Source: Eubacteriales bacterium mix99 (lineage in GTDB: Bacteria; Bacillota; Clostridia; Caldicoprobacterales; DTU083). Taken from it: DNA of 64,000 nucleotides. Positions within the stretch are counted from its first letter, which is position 1. Each line of letters opens with the position of its first letter. This document shows, one piece after another, positions 33,725 through 42,856 of this stretch. Made by a program: the position numbers and the translations under genes. The notes under the pieces are model-generated. The model made no database searches and was not told where the DNA came from. It was given only the letters and a program-made list of their open reading frames with translations. The stretch spans positions 2,202,500 through 2,266,499 of the forward strand of contig CP121690.1 in assembly GCA_038396605.1 (NCBI GenBank), given 5' to 3'.

Positions 33725-35638
33725 ATGAAGAGAAGACTGGTATCCATTCTTCTGGTTGTATTTCTGCTGCTTTTGGCAGGATGCGGGAGGGGCAGTGAGA
33801 CCGGTGTGGTGGAGAAGTCCGCCAAGCCAACAAAGGCATCGGATCAGGCGGACGATAAGGCGAAGGACAAAGACGAAGGGGAAAAGGCAGAAAATCAGAT
33901 TGTCGTGGGGAATACCACGGAAATGTCCGGTGACTGGATTCCCTATTGGCAGAACAACGCAGCAGACAAGGATGTTTATGAGATGATTACCGGTCAGGGT
34001 TTGGTGGAGACCACCAAGGACGGGAAGTTTGTCATCAATGATACGGTTGTGAAAGATCATGAGATCAAGGAAAACGAAGATGGATCCAAAACTTATGTCT
34101 GGACCATCAACGATGGCCTAGTATATGACGACGGATCCCCTATCAACGCGAAGGATTATGTGACGTCTTACCTGTTCTGGTCTTCTCCTCAGGTCGGGGA
34201 CGCCGGCGCAGAGAACTCCTATGGATATTATCTGAAAGGATGGAAAGAGTTTTCCGGTGGAGAATCCAAGGTGTTTTCCGGTGTCCGGCTCACCGGTGAG
34301 AAAACCTTTGAAGTCACCCTCTCCGCAGACGAGCTTCCTTACTTCTATGAGCTGGATGCAGTGGCCGCCAAACCGACGAAGCTGTCCTTCTGGACAGACG
34401 ATCAGGTGGACATCAAGGACGACGGCGAAGGATGCTACTTTACCGACAACTTTACAACGGATGCCTATAAGGAGAAATTCAATCAGGCGAGAAGGGCGAT
34501 CCCCCGTCCTTCCAGCGGAGCTTATGTTCTGAAAAGCTATGATGAATCCTCCAAGACAGCGGTGCTGGAAATCAATGATAAATATCCTGGAAACCGTGAA
34601 GGGCAGAAGCCTTCCATTCAAAAAGTCATTATGAAGAAAGTAAATCAGGATACCCAATTTGATGAGCTGTCCACCCACGCTGTAGATCTGTTGTTCCAGG
34701 CGGCAAGCGGGGACGATATCAATGCCGGGCTGGATCTGGTGCAAAAAGGCGGATTTGCTTATACGAAGTATCCCCGTTCCGGCTATGGCATGATTCAGTT
34801 TTCCTGCGATTTTGGTCCAACCCAGTTTGTGGAGGTTCGTCAGGCTCTTGCACACCTGCTGGATCGGAATGATTTTGCCAATTCCTTTACCGGCGGCTTT
34901 GGCTCTGTGGTAAATGGCCCTTATGGGGAGTCCATGTGGTTTTACCAGGAGACCAAGGCGGAGCTGAACGAAAAGCTGGATCAATACGCCTATAGCCTGG
35001 ATAAGGCAAAGGAGCTTCTGGAGAAAGGCGGATGGATCTATGATGAAAAAGGCAATAAATATCAGTCCGGCACCCGCTACAAGAAGATGGACGACGGAAG
35101 CCTTATGCCTCTGGTCATTAATTGGGCTTCTTCCGAGAAAAATGATGTTTCCGAGATGCTGGTGGTAAAACTGATGAAAAATCCGGATGTGGCTGCGGCA
35201 GGAATGGAAATCCATCAGACCGTGATGACCTTCCCGGAGCTGCTGAACTGGCTTTACCGGGACGGTTCGGAGGATGCAAAATATGCAGTTCCCACCTATC
35301 ATATGTTTAACCTGGCATCCGGCTTTACTCCGGCATATAATCTTATGACCCAATACACGAATGATCCCAAATTCCTGGAACAGGGCACCAATACCAACTT
35401 CATCAAGGATGAAAAGCTTGCCAGGCTGGCAAAGGACATGGTGAAGGTGGATCCGGAAGACAAGGAGACATACAAGAAGAACTTTGTGGCCTTTATTCAA
35501 AGATGGAATGAACTGATGCCGGATATTCCGCTGTACTCCAATATCTATCATGACTTCTATGCTGAGAAGCTGAAGGATTACGAAAAGAACGACTTAATGG
35601 AACTGGTGGATGCCCTGCTCTATGCCCACGTGGAATAA
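33725..35638 (+). CDS. oppA: Oligopeptide ABC transporter substrate-binding lipoprotein
   Basis: 637 residues from ATG 33725 after GGGAGGAA. The signal peptide ends in 'LLLAGC' (Cys about 20), then a charged Lys/Glu/Asp spacer (about 30-58), then an SBP_bac_5 domain starting 'NQIVVGNTTEMSGDWIPYWQ'. The domain is longer than the usual 500-550 residues. 'DEDGSKTYVWTINDGLVYDDG' and 'INAKDYVTSYLFWSSP' are typical OppA/DppA segments. It captures peptides for the permeases OppB/OppC encoded next. Its partner permease carries a large extracellular propeller, so this binding protein may dock in an unusual way. Confidence 0.9.
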   Translation: MKRRLVSILLVVFLLLLAGCGRGSETGVVEKSAKPTKASDQADDKAKDKDEGEKAENQIVVGNTTEMSGDWIPYWQNNAADKDVYEMITGQGLVETTKDGKFVINDTVVKDHEIKENEDGSKTYVWTINDGLVYDDGSPINAKDYVTSYLFWSSPQVGDAGAENSYGYYLKGWKEFSGGESKVFSGVRLTGEKTFEVTLSADELPYFYELDAVAAKPTKLSFWTDDQVDIKDDGEGCYFTDNFTTDAYKEKFNQARRAIPRPSSGAYVLKSYDESSKTAVLEINDKYPGNREGQKPSIQKVIMKKVNQDTQFDELSTHAVDLLFQAASGDDINAGLDLVQKGGFAYTKYPRSGYGMIQFSCDFGPTQFVEVRQALAHLLDRNDFANSFTGGFGSVVNGPYGESMWFYQETKAELNEKLDQYAYSLDKAKELLEKGGWIYDEKGNKYQSGTRYKKMDDGSLMPLVINWASSEKNDVSEMLVVKLMKNPDVAAAGMEIHQTVMTFPELLNWLYRDGSEDAKYAVPTYHMFNLASGFTPAYNLMTQYTNDPKFLEQGTNTNFIKDEKLARLAKDMVKVDPEDKETYKKNFVAFIQRWNELMPDIPLYSNIYHDFYAEKLKDYEKNDLMELVDALLYAHVE

Positions 35639-35789
35639 GGATAGGCAGACAGGTGTTTATCTCCCATAGTCGCTGGAAATAGGGTATTGGCATCAATACC
35701 CTATTTCCAGTATTCATTTTTCGATTGGTTTGAGCTTTTATCGGAAAGAATCGTTTCAGAATCATCGAAATAGGAGGAAGTGATTTACA

Positions 35790-36776
35790 GTGGGGAAGTA
35801 TGTTGTAAAAAGAGTCCTGTATATGATATTTGTTTTTTTTATTATGTCCTTTGTTCTGTTTTCCCTGTATAATATGATCCCGGGGGATCCGGCCCGAAGC
35901 CAGCTGGAGATGGTGAAGAGCAAGTTGGATCCGCATGAATATCAGGTCCGGTATCAAAAGCTGCGGGCGGATTTGGGACTGGATGATCCCATTCCGATTC
36001 GATATGGAAAATGGATGGGCAGTATTCTGCAGGGAGACTTCGGAAAATCCTTTATTTATCGGCGCCCGGTACTGGATGTGGTGAAGCAGCCGCTGAAGAA
36101 CACCATATTCATCAATGTGTTTTCTGTCATTCTCGCATTGGCCATTACCATTCCTTTGGGAATTCACTGTGCAGTGAAACGGAATTCCCTGTTTGATAAG
36201 GTCGTACAGGTTCTGACCATCGTCGGATACAGTATTCCGGTCTTTATCATCAGCCTTTTGTTCATCTTCCTGTTTGCCGTCGTTCTGCATTGGTTCCCGG
36301 TAAGTGGGATGAGCACGGCAGATTTCAAGGGTACGCCGGTTCGGTTGTTTCTGGACAGGCTGTGGCATCTGGTATTGCCCCTGGCGGTGATGACCGTCGG
36401 CTCATTGGGAGGGATGACAAGGTATGTCCGCGCTGCCATGTCGGATGCCCTGAGCATGGATTACATCAAGACGGCAAGGGCCAAGGGCCTGAAGGAGAAG
36501 GTCGTCATTTATTCCCATGCATGGAGGAATGCCCTGCTCCCCGTTATCACATTGATTATCGGATGGTTTCTCAGTATTTTTTCCGGTTCCCTGGTGGTGG
36601 AAACCATGTTCAACTGGAACGGGATGGGAAAGTTCTATATGGATTCCCTGAACAATCAGGATTATAATGTGGCGCTGGCCATTCAGATGTTTTATATTGT
36701 TGTTTCACTTGTGGGCTATCTGATCACGGACCTGAGCTACGGATTGGTTGATCCAAGGGTCCGGGTGAATCAGTAA
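35790..36776 (+). CDS. oppB: Oligopeptide ABC transporter permease OppB
   Basis: 328 residues, about six membrane helices. The N terminus 'KYVVKRVLYMIFVFFIMSF' is typical of OppB/DppB, as are 'LGLDDPIPIRYGKWMGSILQGDFGKSF' spread over the first extracellular loop (about 60-90) and the EAA loop 'YIKTARAKGLKEKVVIYSHAWRNALLP' (about 230-255). Translation starts at GTG 35790 after TAGGAGG. Unlike its partner OppC it has no insertion and is of normal length. The next gene starts 17 bases downstream. Confidence 0.95.
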   Translation: MGKYVVKRVLYMIFVFFIMSFVLFSLYNMIPGDPARSQLEMVKSKLDPHEYQVRYQKLRADLGLDDPIPIRYGKWMGSILQGDFGKSFIYRRPVLDVVKQPLKNTIFINVFSVILALAITIPLGIHCAVKRNSLFDKVVQVLTIVGYSIPVFIISLLFIFLFAVVLHWFPVSGMSTADFKGTPVRLFLDRLWHLVLPLAVMTVGSLGGMTRYVRAAMSDALSMDYIKTARAKGLKEKVVIYSHAWRNALLPVITLIIGWFLSIFSGSLVVETMFNWNGMGKFYMDSLNNQDYNVALAIQMFYIVVSLVGYLITDLSYGLVDPRVRVNQ

Positions 36777-36792
36777 TGGGAGGTATTGCAAA

Positions 36793-38628
36793 ATGAGCAT
36801 AAATGTAAATGGTGAAACGAGAAAGAAAAAGCCCGGTTTCCTGCGCCTCCTGTTTGCAAAACTGTTTCAGGGGAAAAAGAAAATGTCCATATTGGAAGAG
36901 GAGCAGCTGCAAAGCCCGTTTCGAACGGTTCTCAACAACTTTCGGGACAATAAGGTTTCCATGTCCGCGCTGATTGTTTTTTTAATGATCTTTGTTGTTG
37001 CTCTGGTTGTTCCCTATTTTCTTCCCCTGGATTTGTCCTATTCGGACACCAGTCAGCAAAATCTGCCTCCCGGCAGGAACATGATGAGTTATCCGAGAGG
37101 CTCGAATGGAAAGGTATCAGTGATATCCACCGGCCCCTCCTTTTCGGTTGGGGCGTCTACGGATGGCAAGCTGTTTATCTGGGGGAAAACCGGGATCACC
37201 AGTAAAATTGATGTAAAATATGTTCCGGCCAACATGGGAAAGATTGTAGACCTTGTTGCCGGATACGATCATATTCTGGCGTTGAACGATCAGGGAAAGC
37301 TTTTTGCCTGGGGCAATGGCAGGCAGGGGCAAACACAGATTCCACCCGACGTGGAGCAGCTGGACGACATCCGGGAAATCAAGGCAGGGAATCAAAGCTC
37401 TGTGGTATTGTCCGAAGATGGAACCAGTTACTTTTTTGGAAATGACATGAATAATGACTACAATGCCTTTCACCCATATCAGGGTCAGCTGGCTCAGGTG
37501 GAGCTGACCTCCGATGCTGTTCTGGGGAGGACGACGGATGGGAAGGCCGTGTATCTGGGCTCCATGAAAAACGGATATTCCGAAATCCCGAAGAATATGG
37601 GCAATGTTACGGATATTGCCGCCACTTCTTCCACCATGGCTGCAGTCAACGATCAGGGGGAAGTGTTTGTATGGGGCAACATTTCGCAGAAGTGGAAGGA
37701 AAACCAGGTCCCGAAAACAAAAAGCAGGATTGTCGCCCTGCAGGGCGGTAAAAATCATTACACCGCCGTTACTGAAGACGGGGAAGTGGTTGCCTGGGGA
37801 GCGGATCAGTACCATCAGGCAACGGTGCCGAAATCCCTTCAGGGAACAAAGGTATCCGCGGTTTATACCGGATTCTTTCAAAATTATGCCATTACCAAAG
37901 ACGGCAGCATCAAAACCTGGGGATTGAAGGGGTACCCGCTTGGTTCCGATGAAATGGGAAGGGATATCCTTACAAGATTGGTGAACGGCGGGCGCATGTC
38001 CATCATGGTAGGCGGTGTGGCGGTTATCATTTCCACCATTATCGGCGTTCTTATCGGGAGTATATCCGGCTATTTTGGAGGAAAGATCGATACTGTCCTG
38101 CAGCGGATCACAGAGATGATCGTTTCGCTGCCGTTCCTGCCCTTTGTCATGATACTGTCCGCATTGATCGGGAACTCCATGGGTTCCAATCAAAAGGTGT
38201 GGCTCATTATGGTGATACTGGGTTTTTTGTCCTGGCCCAATCTGGCCCGGCTGGTGCGCGCACAGGTGCTTTCCGTGAGGGAACAGGAGTACGTAGTTGC
38301 TGCCCGGTCGGTGGGAGTGAAGAAAAGAAATATTGTATTTAAGCACATTCTTCCAAATGTCATATCCGTCATACTGGTTTCGGCAACCCTGGATTTTGCC
38401 ACCTGTATGCTCACTGAAGCAACGTTGTCCTTTCTGGGCTTTGGTGTTCCGGCACCGCAGCCGACATGGGGGAATATGTTGTATGGCGCAAACAGCAGCA
38501 TCGTGATACAGAATTATTGGTGGAGATGGGTGTTTGCCTCCATTGTGCTGGGGATATGCGTGATCTGCATAAATCTGATCGGCGATGGTTTGAGAGATGC
38601 CATTGATCCGAAATCTCAGGAAAGGTAG
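36793..38628 (+). CDS. OppC-like peptide permease with an inserted RCC1-type beta-propeller
   Basis: 611 residues, about twice the usual OppC length. Residues 1-56 are cytoplasmic and 57-78 form TM1. Residues ~105-378 form seven RCC1-like repeats, each ending near 'DGKLFIWG', 'QGKLFAWG', 'DGTSYFFG', 'DGKAVYLG', 'QGEVFVWG', 'DGEVVAWG' or 'DGSIKTWG'. The permease then resumes at once with the conserved 'YPLGSDEMGRDILTR' (381-395), the remaining helices and the EAA loop 'EYVVAARSVGVKKRNIVFKH' (about 499-518). In OppC the loop after TM1 is extracellular, so the whole propeller is predicted to sit outside the membrane. The reading frame is uninterrupted and codon use is like its neighbours. Transport function is known family knowledge; the propeller's role is unknown. 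Confidence 0.92.
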   Translation: MSINVNGETRKKKPGFLRLLFAKLFQGKKKMSILEEEQLQSPFRTVLNNFRDNKVSMSALIVFLMIFVVALVVPYFLPLDLSYSDTSQQNLPPGRNMMSYPRGSNGKVSVISTGPSFSVGASTDGKLFIWGKTGITSKIDVKYVPANMGKIVDLVAGYDHILALNDQGKLFAWGNGRQGQTQIPPDVEQLDDIREIKAGNQSSVVLSEDGTSYFFGNDMNNDYNAFHPYQGQLAQVELTSDAVLGRTTDGKAVYLGSMKNGYSEIPKNMGNVTDIAATSSTMAAVNDQGEVFVWGNISQKWKENQVPKTKSRIVALQGGKNHYTAVTEDGEVVAWGADQYHQATVPKSLQGTKVSAVYTGFFQNYAITKDGSIKTWGLKGYPLGSDEMGRDILTRLVNGGRMSIMVGGVAVIISTIIGVLIGSISGYFGGKIDTVLQRITEMIVSLPFLPFVMILSALIGNSMGSNQKVWLIMVILGFLSWPNLARLVRAQVLSVREQEYVVAARSVGVKKRNIVFKHILPNVISVILVSATLDFATCMLTEATLSFLGFGVPAPQPTWGNMLYGANSSIVIQNYWWRWVFASIVLGICVICINLIGDGLRDAIDPKSQER

Positions 38629-38640
38629 GGGGGCTGACAA

Positions 38641-39633
38641 ATGGCATTATTGGAAGTAAAGGATCTGCATACGTACTTTAAAACAAAACGTGGAACCGTA
38701 AAGGCAGTAAACGGTGTGTCCTATTCCGTGGAACCCGGCCGGACCCTGGGAATTGTCGGGGAGAGCGGCAGCGGGAAAAGCGTTTCCGCCATGAGCATAA
38801 TCAAGCTGCTGGACGGCAACGGATATATCGACAGCGGGGAAATCCTTTTTGAAGGCAGGGACCTGGTCAAGGTCCCGGTGAATCAGATGTCCGGAATTCG
38901 TGGAAATGACGTATCCGTCATATTCCAGGAACCCATGACGTCGCTGAATCCGGTGTTTACCGTGGAGAGACAGGTGGGAGAACCGTTTATGATCCATCAG
39001 GGGCTGACGAGAAAGCAGGCGTCCCAAAAGGTGATCGAGGAATTATCCCTGGTAAAAATACCAAACCCGGAAGCAGTAGCAAAACAATATCCCCATCAGC
39101 TCTCCGGGGGCATGCGGCAGAGGGTGATGATTGCCATGGCTCTGGCCTGCCGGCCCAAATTGCTGATTGCGGATGAGCCGACCACTGCACTGGACGTAAC
39201 CATACAGGCGCAGATATTGAAGCTGATGAATGAACTGAAAAGTGAAATTGACACCTCCATTCTGTTCATTACCCACGATCTGGGTGTGATCTGTGAAATG
39301 GCGGATGATGTGGCAGTGATGTATTGCGGGGAAGTGGTGGAGTATGCTTCTGCAAGAACCATTTTTTCAAAAACGCCGCACTTTTCTCACCCCTATACAG
39401 AGGGACTGATGTTTTCCATTCCGAGACTGGATATGCCGGTGGGCACCAGACTGGAAGCCATACCGGGGTCCGTACCCCATCCATTGGATCTTCCGAAAGG
39501 CTGCAAGTTTGCTCCCAGATGCAAATATGCCACCGACCGGTGCAGGGAAAAGCCGCCGGAACTGACGGAAGTTGAGCCGGGTCATACCGTACGCTGTTTC
39601 TATCCCGATATGGAGGTGAGAACCAATGGATAA
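38641..39633 (+). CDS. oppD: Oligopeptide ABC transporter ATP-binding protein OppD
   Basis: 330 residues of normal OppD layout. Walker A '[12 protein letters not shown]', Q-loop '[13 protein letters not shown]', signature '[15 protein letters not shown]', Walker B '[13 protein letters not shown]' and H-loop 'FITHDLGVI' are intact. The C-terminal oligo_HPY region carries the four-Cys cluster motif ('[14 protein letters not shown]' and 'VRCFYPD') that binds an iron-sulfur cluster in DppD-type ATPases. ATG 38641 follows the permease gene by 12 bases and the end overlaps oppF by 8 bases. Confidence 0.95.
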   Translation: MALLEVKDLHTYFKTKRGTVKAVNGVSYSVEPGRTLGIVGESGSGKSVSAMSIIKLLDGNGYIDSGEILFEGRDLVKVPVNQMSGIRGNDVSVIFQEPMTSLNPVFTVERQVGEPFMIHQGLTRKQASQKVIEELSLVKIPNPEAVAKQYPHQLSGGMRQRVMIAMALACRPKLLIADEPTTALDVTIQAQILKLMNELKSEIDTSILFITHDLGVICEMADDVAVMYCGEVVEYASARTIFSKTPHFSHPYTEGLMFSIPRLDMPVGTRLEAIPGSVPHPLDLPKGCKFAPRCKYATDRCREKPPELTEVEPGHTVRCFYPDMEVRTNG

Positions 39634-41197
39634 GATGAAGGAGAAGACGGATCGAAAGGTTTTACTGAGAATAGAACATCTGAAGCAGTATTTCCCGGTA
39701 AAAAAGTCCAGTGTATTTTCCGGAGAACGGTTGTATGTCCGGGCAAACGACGATATATCCCTGGATATCTATGAAGGGGAGACCCTTGGTCTGGTGGGAG
39801 AAAGCGGATGTGGGAAATCCACGCTGGGACGTTCCCTGCTTCAGCTGTATCAACAGACCGACGGCCGTACGATGTACTACGGACGGGATGTGGATGAACT
39901 GGCTCCCAAATATGTGATGCATATCCTGAGTCATCTGACCGAAGAACGCAGGAAGATGGAAGAGCAAAAGAAAAAGGCAACAGAGGCAAGGAAACATTAT
40001 GAATCTTTGCCGGATGGAAGGGAAAAGCAGGAAGCCTGGCTTGGTTACCGGAATGCCCATAAGACAGCACGGGATACCTTTCTGGATATTGTACAGCTCA
40101 TCGGTGGTTTCTTTGTGGCGGAGGATTTGTCACCGATATCGGAAATCCTGGTGAAGGAGTATCAGGAAAGCGTAGCGGTGCGCAGACGGAAGGACCGGCT
40201 CAATATGGACCGGCTGGAGCTGGCTGCGCTGGAATCCACGTTAAAGGATAAGGGAAAAAGTGAAGCGGAAATCAAAAAGGATACGGTGGACAACCGGAAA
40301 GCCATTGATCAGAAGGAAAGCAGGCTTGCGAAGGAAGAAGCCGTACTACAGGAGGTACGGAACCGGATATATAAAATGATGGAACAGTACCGGTCCCATC
40401 CGGATTTTGAGAAATACGAGGCATACCGGGACAAGGGGATCAACCTGACCAGACTGACGGAAGAGGAGATGCGAACACTCCGGAAGGACCTTCAGCTGAT
40501 CTTCCAGGACCCTTATTCTTCCCTGAATCCCAGGATGACAGTGGGGCAGATTATAACAGAAGGCCTGCTGGCTCATAAGATGTTTCACAGAAATGATAAA
40601 AAGCTGCAGGGTTATGTGATGGATACCATGGAGAAATGCGGGCTGGCTCCCTATTTCATTCATCGTTATCCCCATCAGTTTTCCGGCGGTCAGAGACAGC
40701 GTATCGGCATTGCCCGGTCCGTCGCCCTGAATCCGAAATTCATTGTATGTGATGAAGCCGTATCTGCGCTGGATGTATCCATACAATCCCAGATTATCAA
40801 CCTGCTTCTTGATCTGAAAGAGCGGCAAAATCTGACCTATCTGTTTATCTCCCATGATCTCAGCGTCATCAAGTATATCAGTGATCGGGTCGGGGTGATG
40901 TATCTGGGCAATATTGTTGAACTGGCGGAAACGAAGGAACTATATGATGCGCCCATGCATCCCTATACGGAAGCGCTGCTTTCTGCCATCCCAACCACGG
41001 ATATAGAAGATAAAAAGAAAGATGTTATTCTGGAAGGAGATATACCAAGTCCCATTCATCCCCCGGCAGGCTGTAAATTTCATACCCGATGCCGGTATGC
41101 AACAGAAATTTGCAGCAAAAGGGTACCTGAAATGAAAGAAGCAAGGCCAGGCCATTTTGTGGCGTGCCATCACCGTCTGAATCAGGGAAATGGATGA
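39626..41197 (+). CDS. oppF: OppF-like ATP-binding protein with a large helical insertion
   Basis: 523 residues; normal OppF proteins have about 310-340. Walker A 'GESGCGKST' is at about 58-66. Instead of reaching the Q-loop some 50 residues later, the chain continues through a charged, helix-rich segment (about 92-280, e.g. 'RKMEEQKKKATEARKHYE', 'DQKESRLAKEEAVLQEVRN') before 'LRKDLQLIFQDPYSSLNPRM' (Q-loop Gln about 294). Signature 'FSGGQRQRIGIAR' (352-364), Walker B 'FIVCDEAVSALDV' and the C-terminal Cys cluster are intact. Part of the insertion looks coiled-coil. Start ATG 39626 follows GGAGGTG, overlapping oppD. Confidence 0.92.
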   Translation: MDKMKEKTDRKVLLRIEHLKQYFPVKKSSVFSGERLYVRANDDISLDIYEGETLGLVGESGCGKSTLGRSLLQLYQQTDGRTMYYGRDVDELAPKYVMHILSHLTEERRKMEEQKKKATEARKHYESLPDGREKQEAWLGYRNAHKTARDTFLDIVQLIGGFFVAEDLSPISEILVKEYQESVAVRRRKDRLNMDRLELAALESTLKDKGKSEAEIKKDTVDNRKAIDQKESRLAKEEAVLQEVRNRIYKMMEQYRSHPDFEKYEAYRDKGINLTRLTEEEMRTLRKDLQLIFQDPYSSLNPRMTVGQIITEGLLAHKMFHRNDKKLQGYVMDTMEKCGLAPYFIHRYPHQFSGGQRQRIGIARSVALNPKFIVCDEAVSALDVSIQSQIINLLLDLKERQNLTYLFISHDLSVIKYISDRVGVMYLGNIVELAETKELYDAPMHPYTEALLSAIPTTDIEDKKKDVILEGDIPSPIHPPAGCKFHTRCRYATEICSKRVPEMKEARPGHFVACHHRLNQGNG

Positions 41198-41286
41198 GGA
41201 ATAAGTGGATCCCGCATTTTTATCCGATTGAACTGTTCGGCAGAATCCATTGGAATGAGAGGGAGTAAGGCGGTTTCGATGTCGAT

Positions 41287-41496
41287 ATGATTTTACAGAG
41301 TAAATTGGACCGGGCCATGGAATGGCTGAAGGATCAAAGCAAAAAGCCGGACGGCAGGAAGGAAGGAAAAGAAGAACGGGAAGAAAACACCCTTCTGGAA
41401 AAGAAGGATGTTTCTGCTCTGATCCTTTCCGCCCTGTGTGTATTCGGGCCGATTCTGCTGGTGCTTCTGGCAATCGCGCTGTGGGCTTATCGATAA
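41287..41496 (+). CDS. Small single-pass membrane protein, unknown
   Basis: 69 residues: a charged N-terminal half (Lys/Glu/Arg-rich, 'PDGRKEGKEEREENTLLEKK') and one hydrophobic segment (about 45-66) ending in 'LWAYR', so a tail-anchored topology with the N terminus inside is likely. GAGGGAG lies about 20 bases upstream, a little far. It follows oppF by about 90 bases on the same strand and could be an accessory of the peptide importer. No family recognised; the coding call itself is only moderately sure. Confidence 0.5.
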   Translation: MILQSKLDRAMEWLKDQSKKPDGRKEGKEEREENTLLEKKDVSALILSALCVFGPILLVLLAIALWAYR

Positions 41497-41532
41497 GATA
41501 AGGGCTGCAGGATGGGAAAGCTGCGGCCGACG

Positions 41533-42807
41533 TCAGCCAGGATTGGCGAAGTTCAATTTGGCGGTGGACAGCATGAGCTTGATGCGGTTCTCCTGATTGA
41601 TCCGCGTCGCACTCGGGTCATAATCGATGGCTACGATGTTGGCATTGGGATGGTTTTCCCTGATTTTACGGATCATTCCCTTTCCGACGATATGGTTTGG
41701 CAGGCAGCCAAAGGGCTGGGTGCAGACGATATTCTCCACGCCGGACGTTACCATCCCCAGCATTTCAGCTGTCAGAAGCCAGCCTTCCCCCATTTTGGCG
41801 CCGGTTGAGATATAACCGGAGACCAGGGATTTGATGTGTTCAAAGGAAGCCGGCACCCGGAAACGCTTTTGGGTCCGGACCGCTTCCCTCATCATGTTCT
41901 GCATTTTTTCCAGGAATTTTTTCAGAATAAAATTCAGGGTGGCAGCTGCTTTGTGACCGCCATACAGTTTTGCATCGGTCACTCCATTGTCGCAGCTGTA
42001 GAGGACAAAATTGAGGAGCCCCGGGATTTCCACTTCCGTGTCTTCCTTCAGAAGAAATTCCTCCAGATTATTGTTTCCCAGGGGAGAATACTGCATATAG
42101 ATTTCCCCCACGATGCCCACACGGATCTTTTTTTTATCCTGAACGGGGATAGATGCAAACTCGGCCGCAATTTGATCCATATTCTTTTTTACTTGTTTGT
42201 TGTTCAGAATGCTTTTTCCGCTGAGCTCACGGCTTAGTTTCTGAATCCATTTTTCGGTCAGCCGGTCAGCAGCCCCTGTATGAACTTCGTAGGGGCGGAC
42301 CTGATTGGAAACCAACATGAGAATGTCTCCATAAAGAACAGCATAGACCAGCTGAACCAGCATTCCCGGTGTGATCTGAAATCCGGGATTTTTTTCCATA
42401 CCATTCATATTGAAGGAAACCACTGGTATCTTTTCCAAACCGTTCTTTTTCAGGGCCTTTCGAAGCAGATAGATGTAGTTGGATGCCCGGCAGCCGCCTC
42501 CGGTTTGGGTAATAATGAGGGCGATCCGGTCAATGTCATATTTTCCGCTCTGAATGGCATCCAGCAACTGTCCAATGACCAGAAGGGCAGGATAGCAGGT
42601 ATCATTATGAACATTCTGAAGCCCTTCGTTTATAATCTGCGGATGGGTAGTGCGCAGCAATTCCATATGATAGCCGAACTTGTCCAATATATTTTTCAAA
42701 AAAGTAAAGTGAATGGGAAGCATCATCGGCATCAGGATGGTGTATTCCTCTTTCATTTCCTTTGTAAACAGCAGTCTGCCGTCTTTTGCATATTCCAGTT
42801 TACTCAT
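41533..42807 (-). CDS. 2-hydroxyacyl-CoA dehydratase-like (HgdB/DUF2229-type) protein
   Basis: 424 residues, soluble. 'LRTTHPQIINEGLQNVHNDTCYPA', 'TQTGGGCRASNYIYLL' and 'ENIVCTQPFGCLPNHIVGKG' place conserved cysteines at the positions typical of the C-terminal half of large activase-related proteins (a CoA-substrate-specific enzyme activase family). In many Clostridia this half is fused to the preceding activase to make a protein of about 1,400 residues; here it is a separate gene 49 bases downstream with its own GAGGTG site. It may bind an iron-sulfur cluster of the double-cubane type. The reaction is unknown. Confidence 0.78.
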   Translation of the reverse strand: MSKLEYAKDGRLLFTKEMKEEYTILMPMMLPIHFTFLKNILDKFGYHMELLRTTHPQIINEGLQNVHNDTCYPALLVIGQLLDAIQSGKYDIDRIALIITQTGGGCRASNYIYLLRKALKKNGLEKIPVVSFNMNGMEKNPGFQITPGMLVQLVYAVLYGDILMLVSNQVRPYEVHTGAADRLTEKWIQKLSRELSGKSILNNKQVKKNMDQIAAEFASIPVQDKKKIRVGIVGEIYMQYSPLGNNNLEEFLLKEDTEVEIPGLLNFVLYSCDNGVTDAKLYGGHKAAATLNFILKKFLEKMQNMMREAVRTQKRFRVPASFEHIKSLVSGYISTGAKMGEGWLLTAEMLGMVTSGVENIVCTQPFGCLPNHIVGKGMIRKIRENHPNANIVAIDYDPSATRINQENRIKLMLSTAKLNFANPG

Positions 42808-42856
42808 GGATTCACCTCTGACAACTCACTGTCCGGAGACAGTCTCTCTATTGTAT

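Noticed and set aside
37117-38640. 507-codon minus-strand frame opposite the propeller permease
   Set aside because: Shadow frame; I considered it because of the unusual permease, but the plus strand carries coherent RCC1 repeats and membrane helices.
42808-42856. Frameshift joining the two activase-type genes
   Set aside because: The downstream gene has its own ATG with GAGGTG, stop codons separate the frames, and both proteins end and begin at sensible domain borders.
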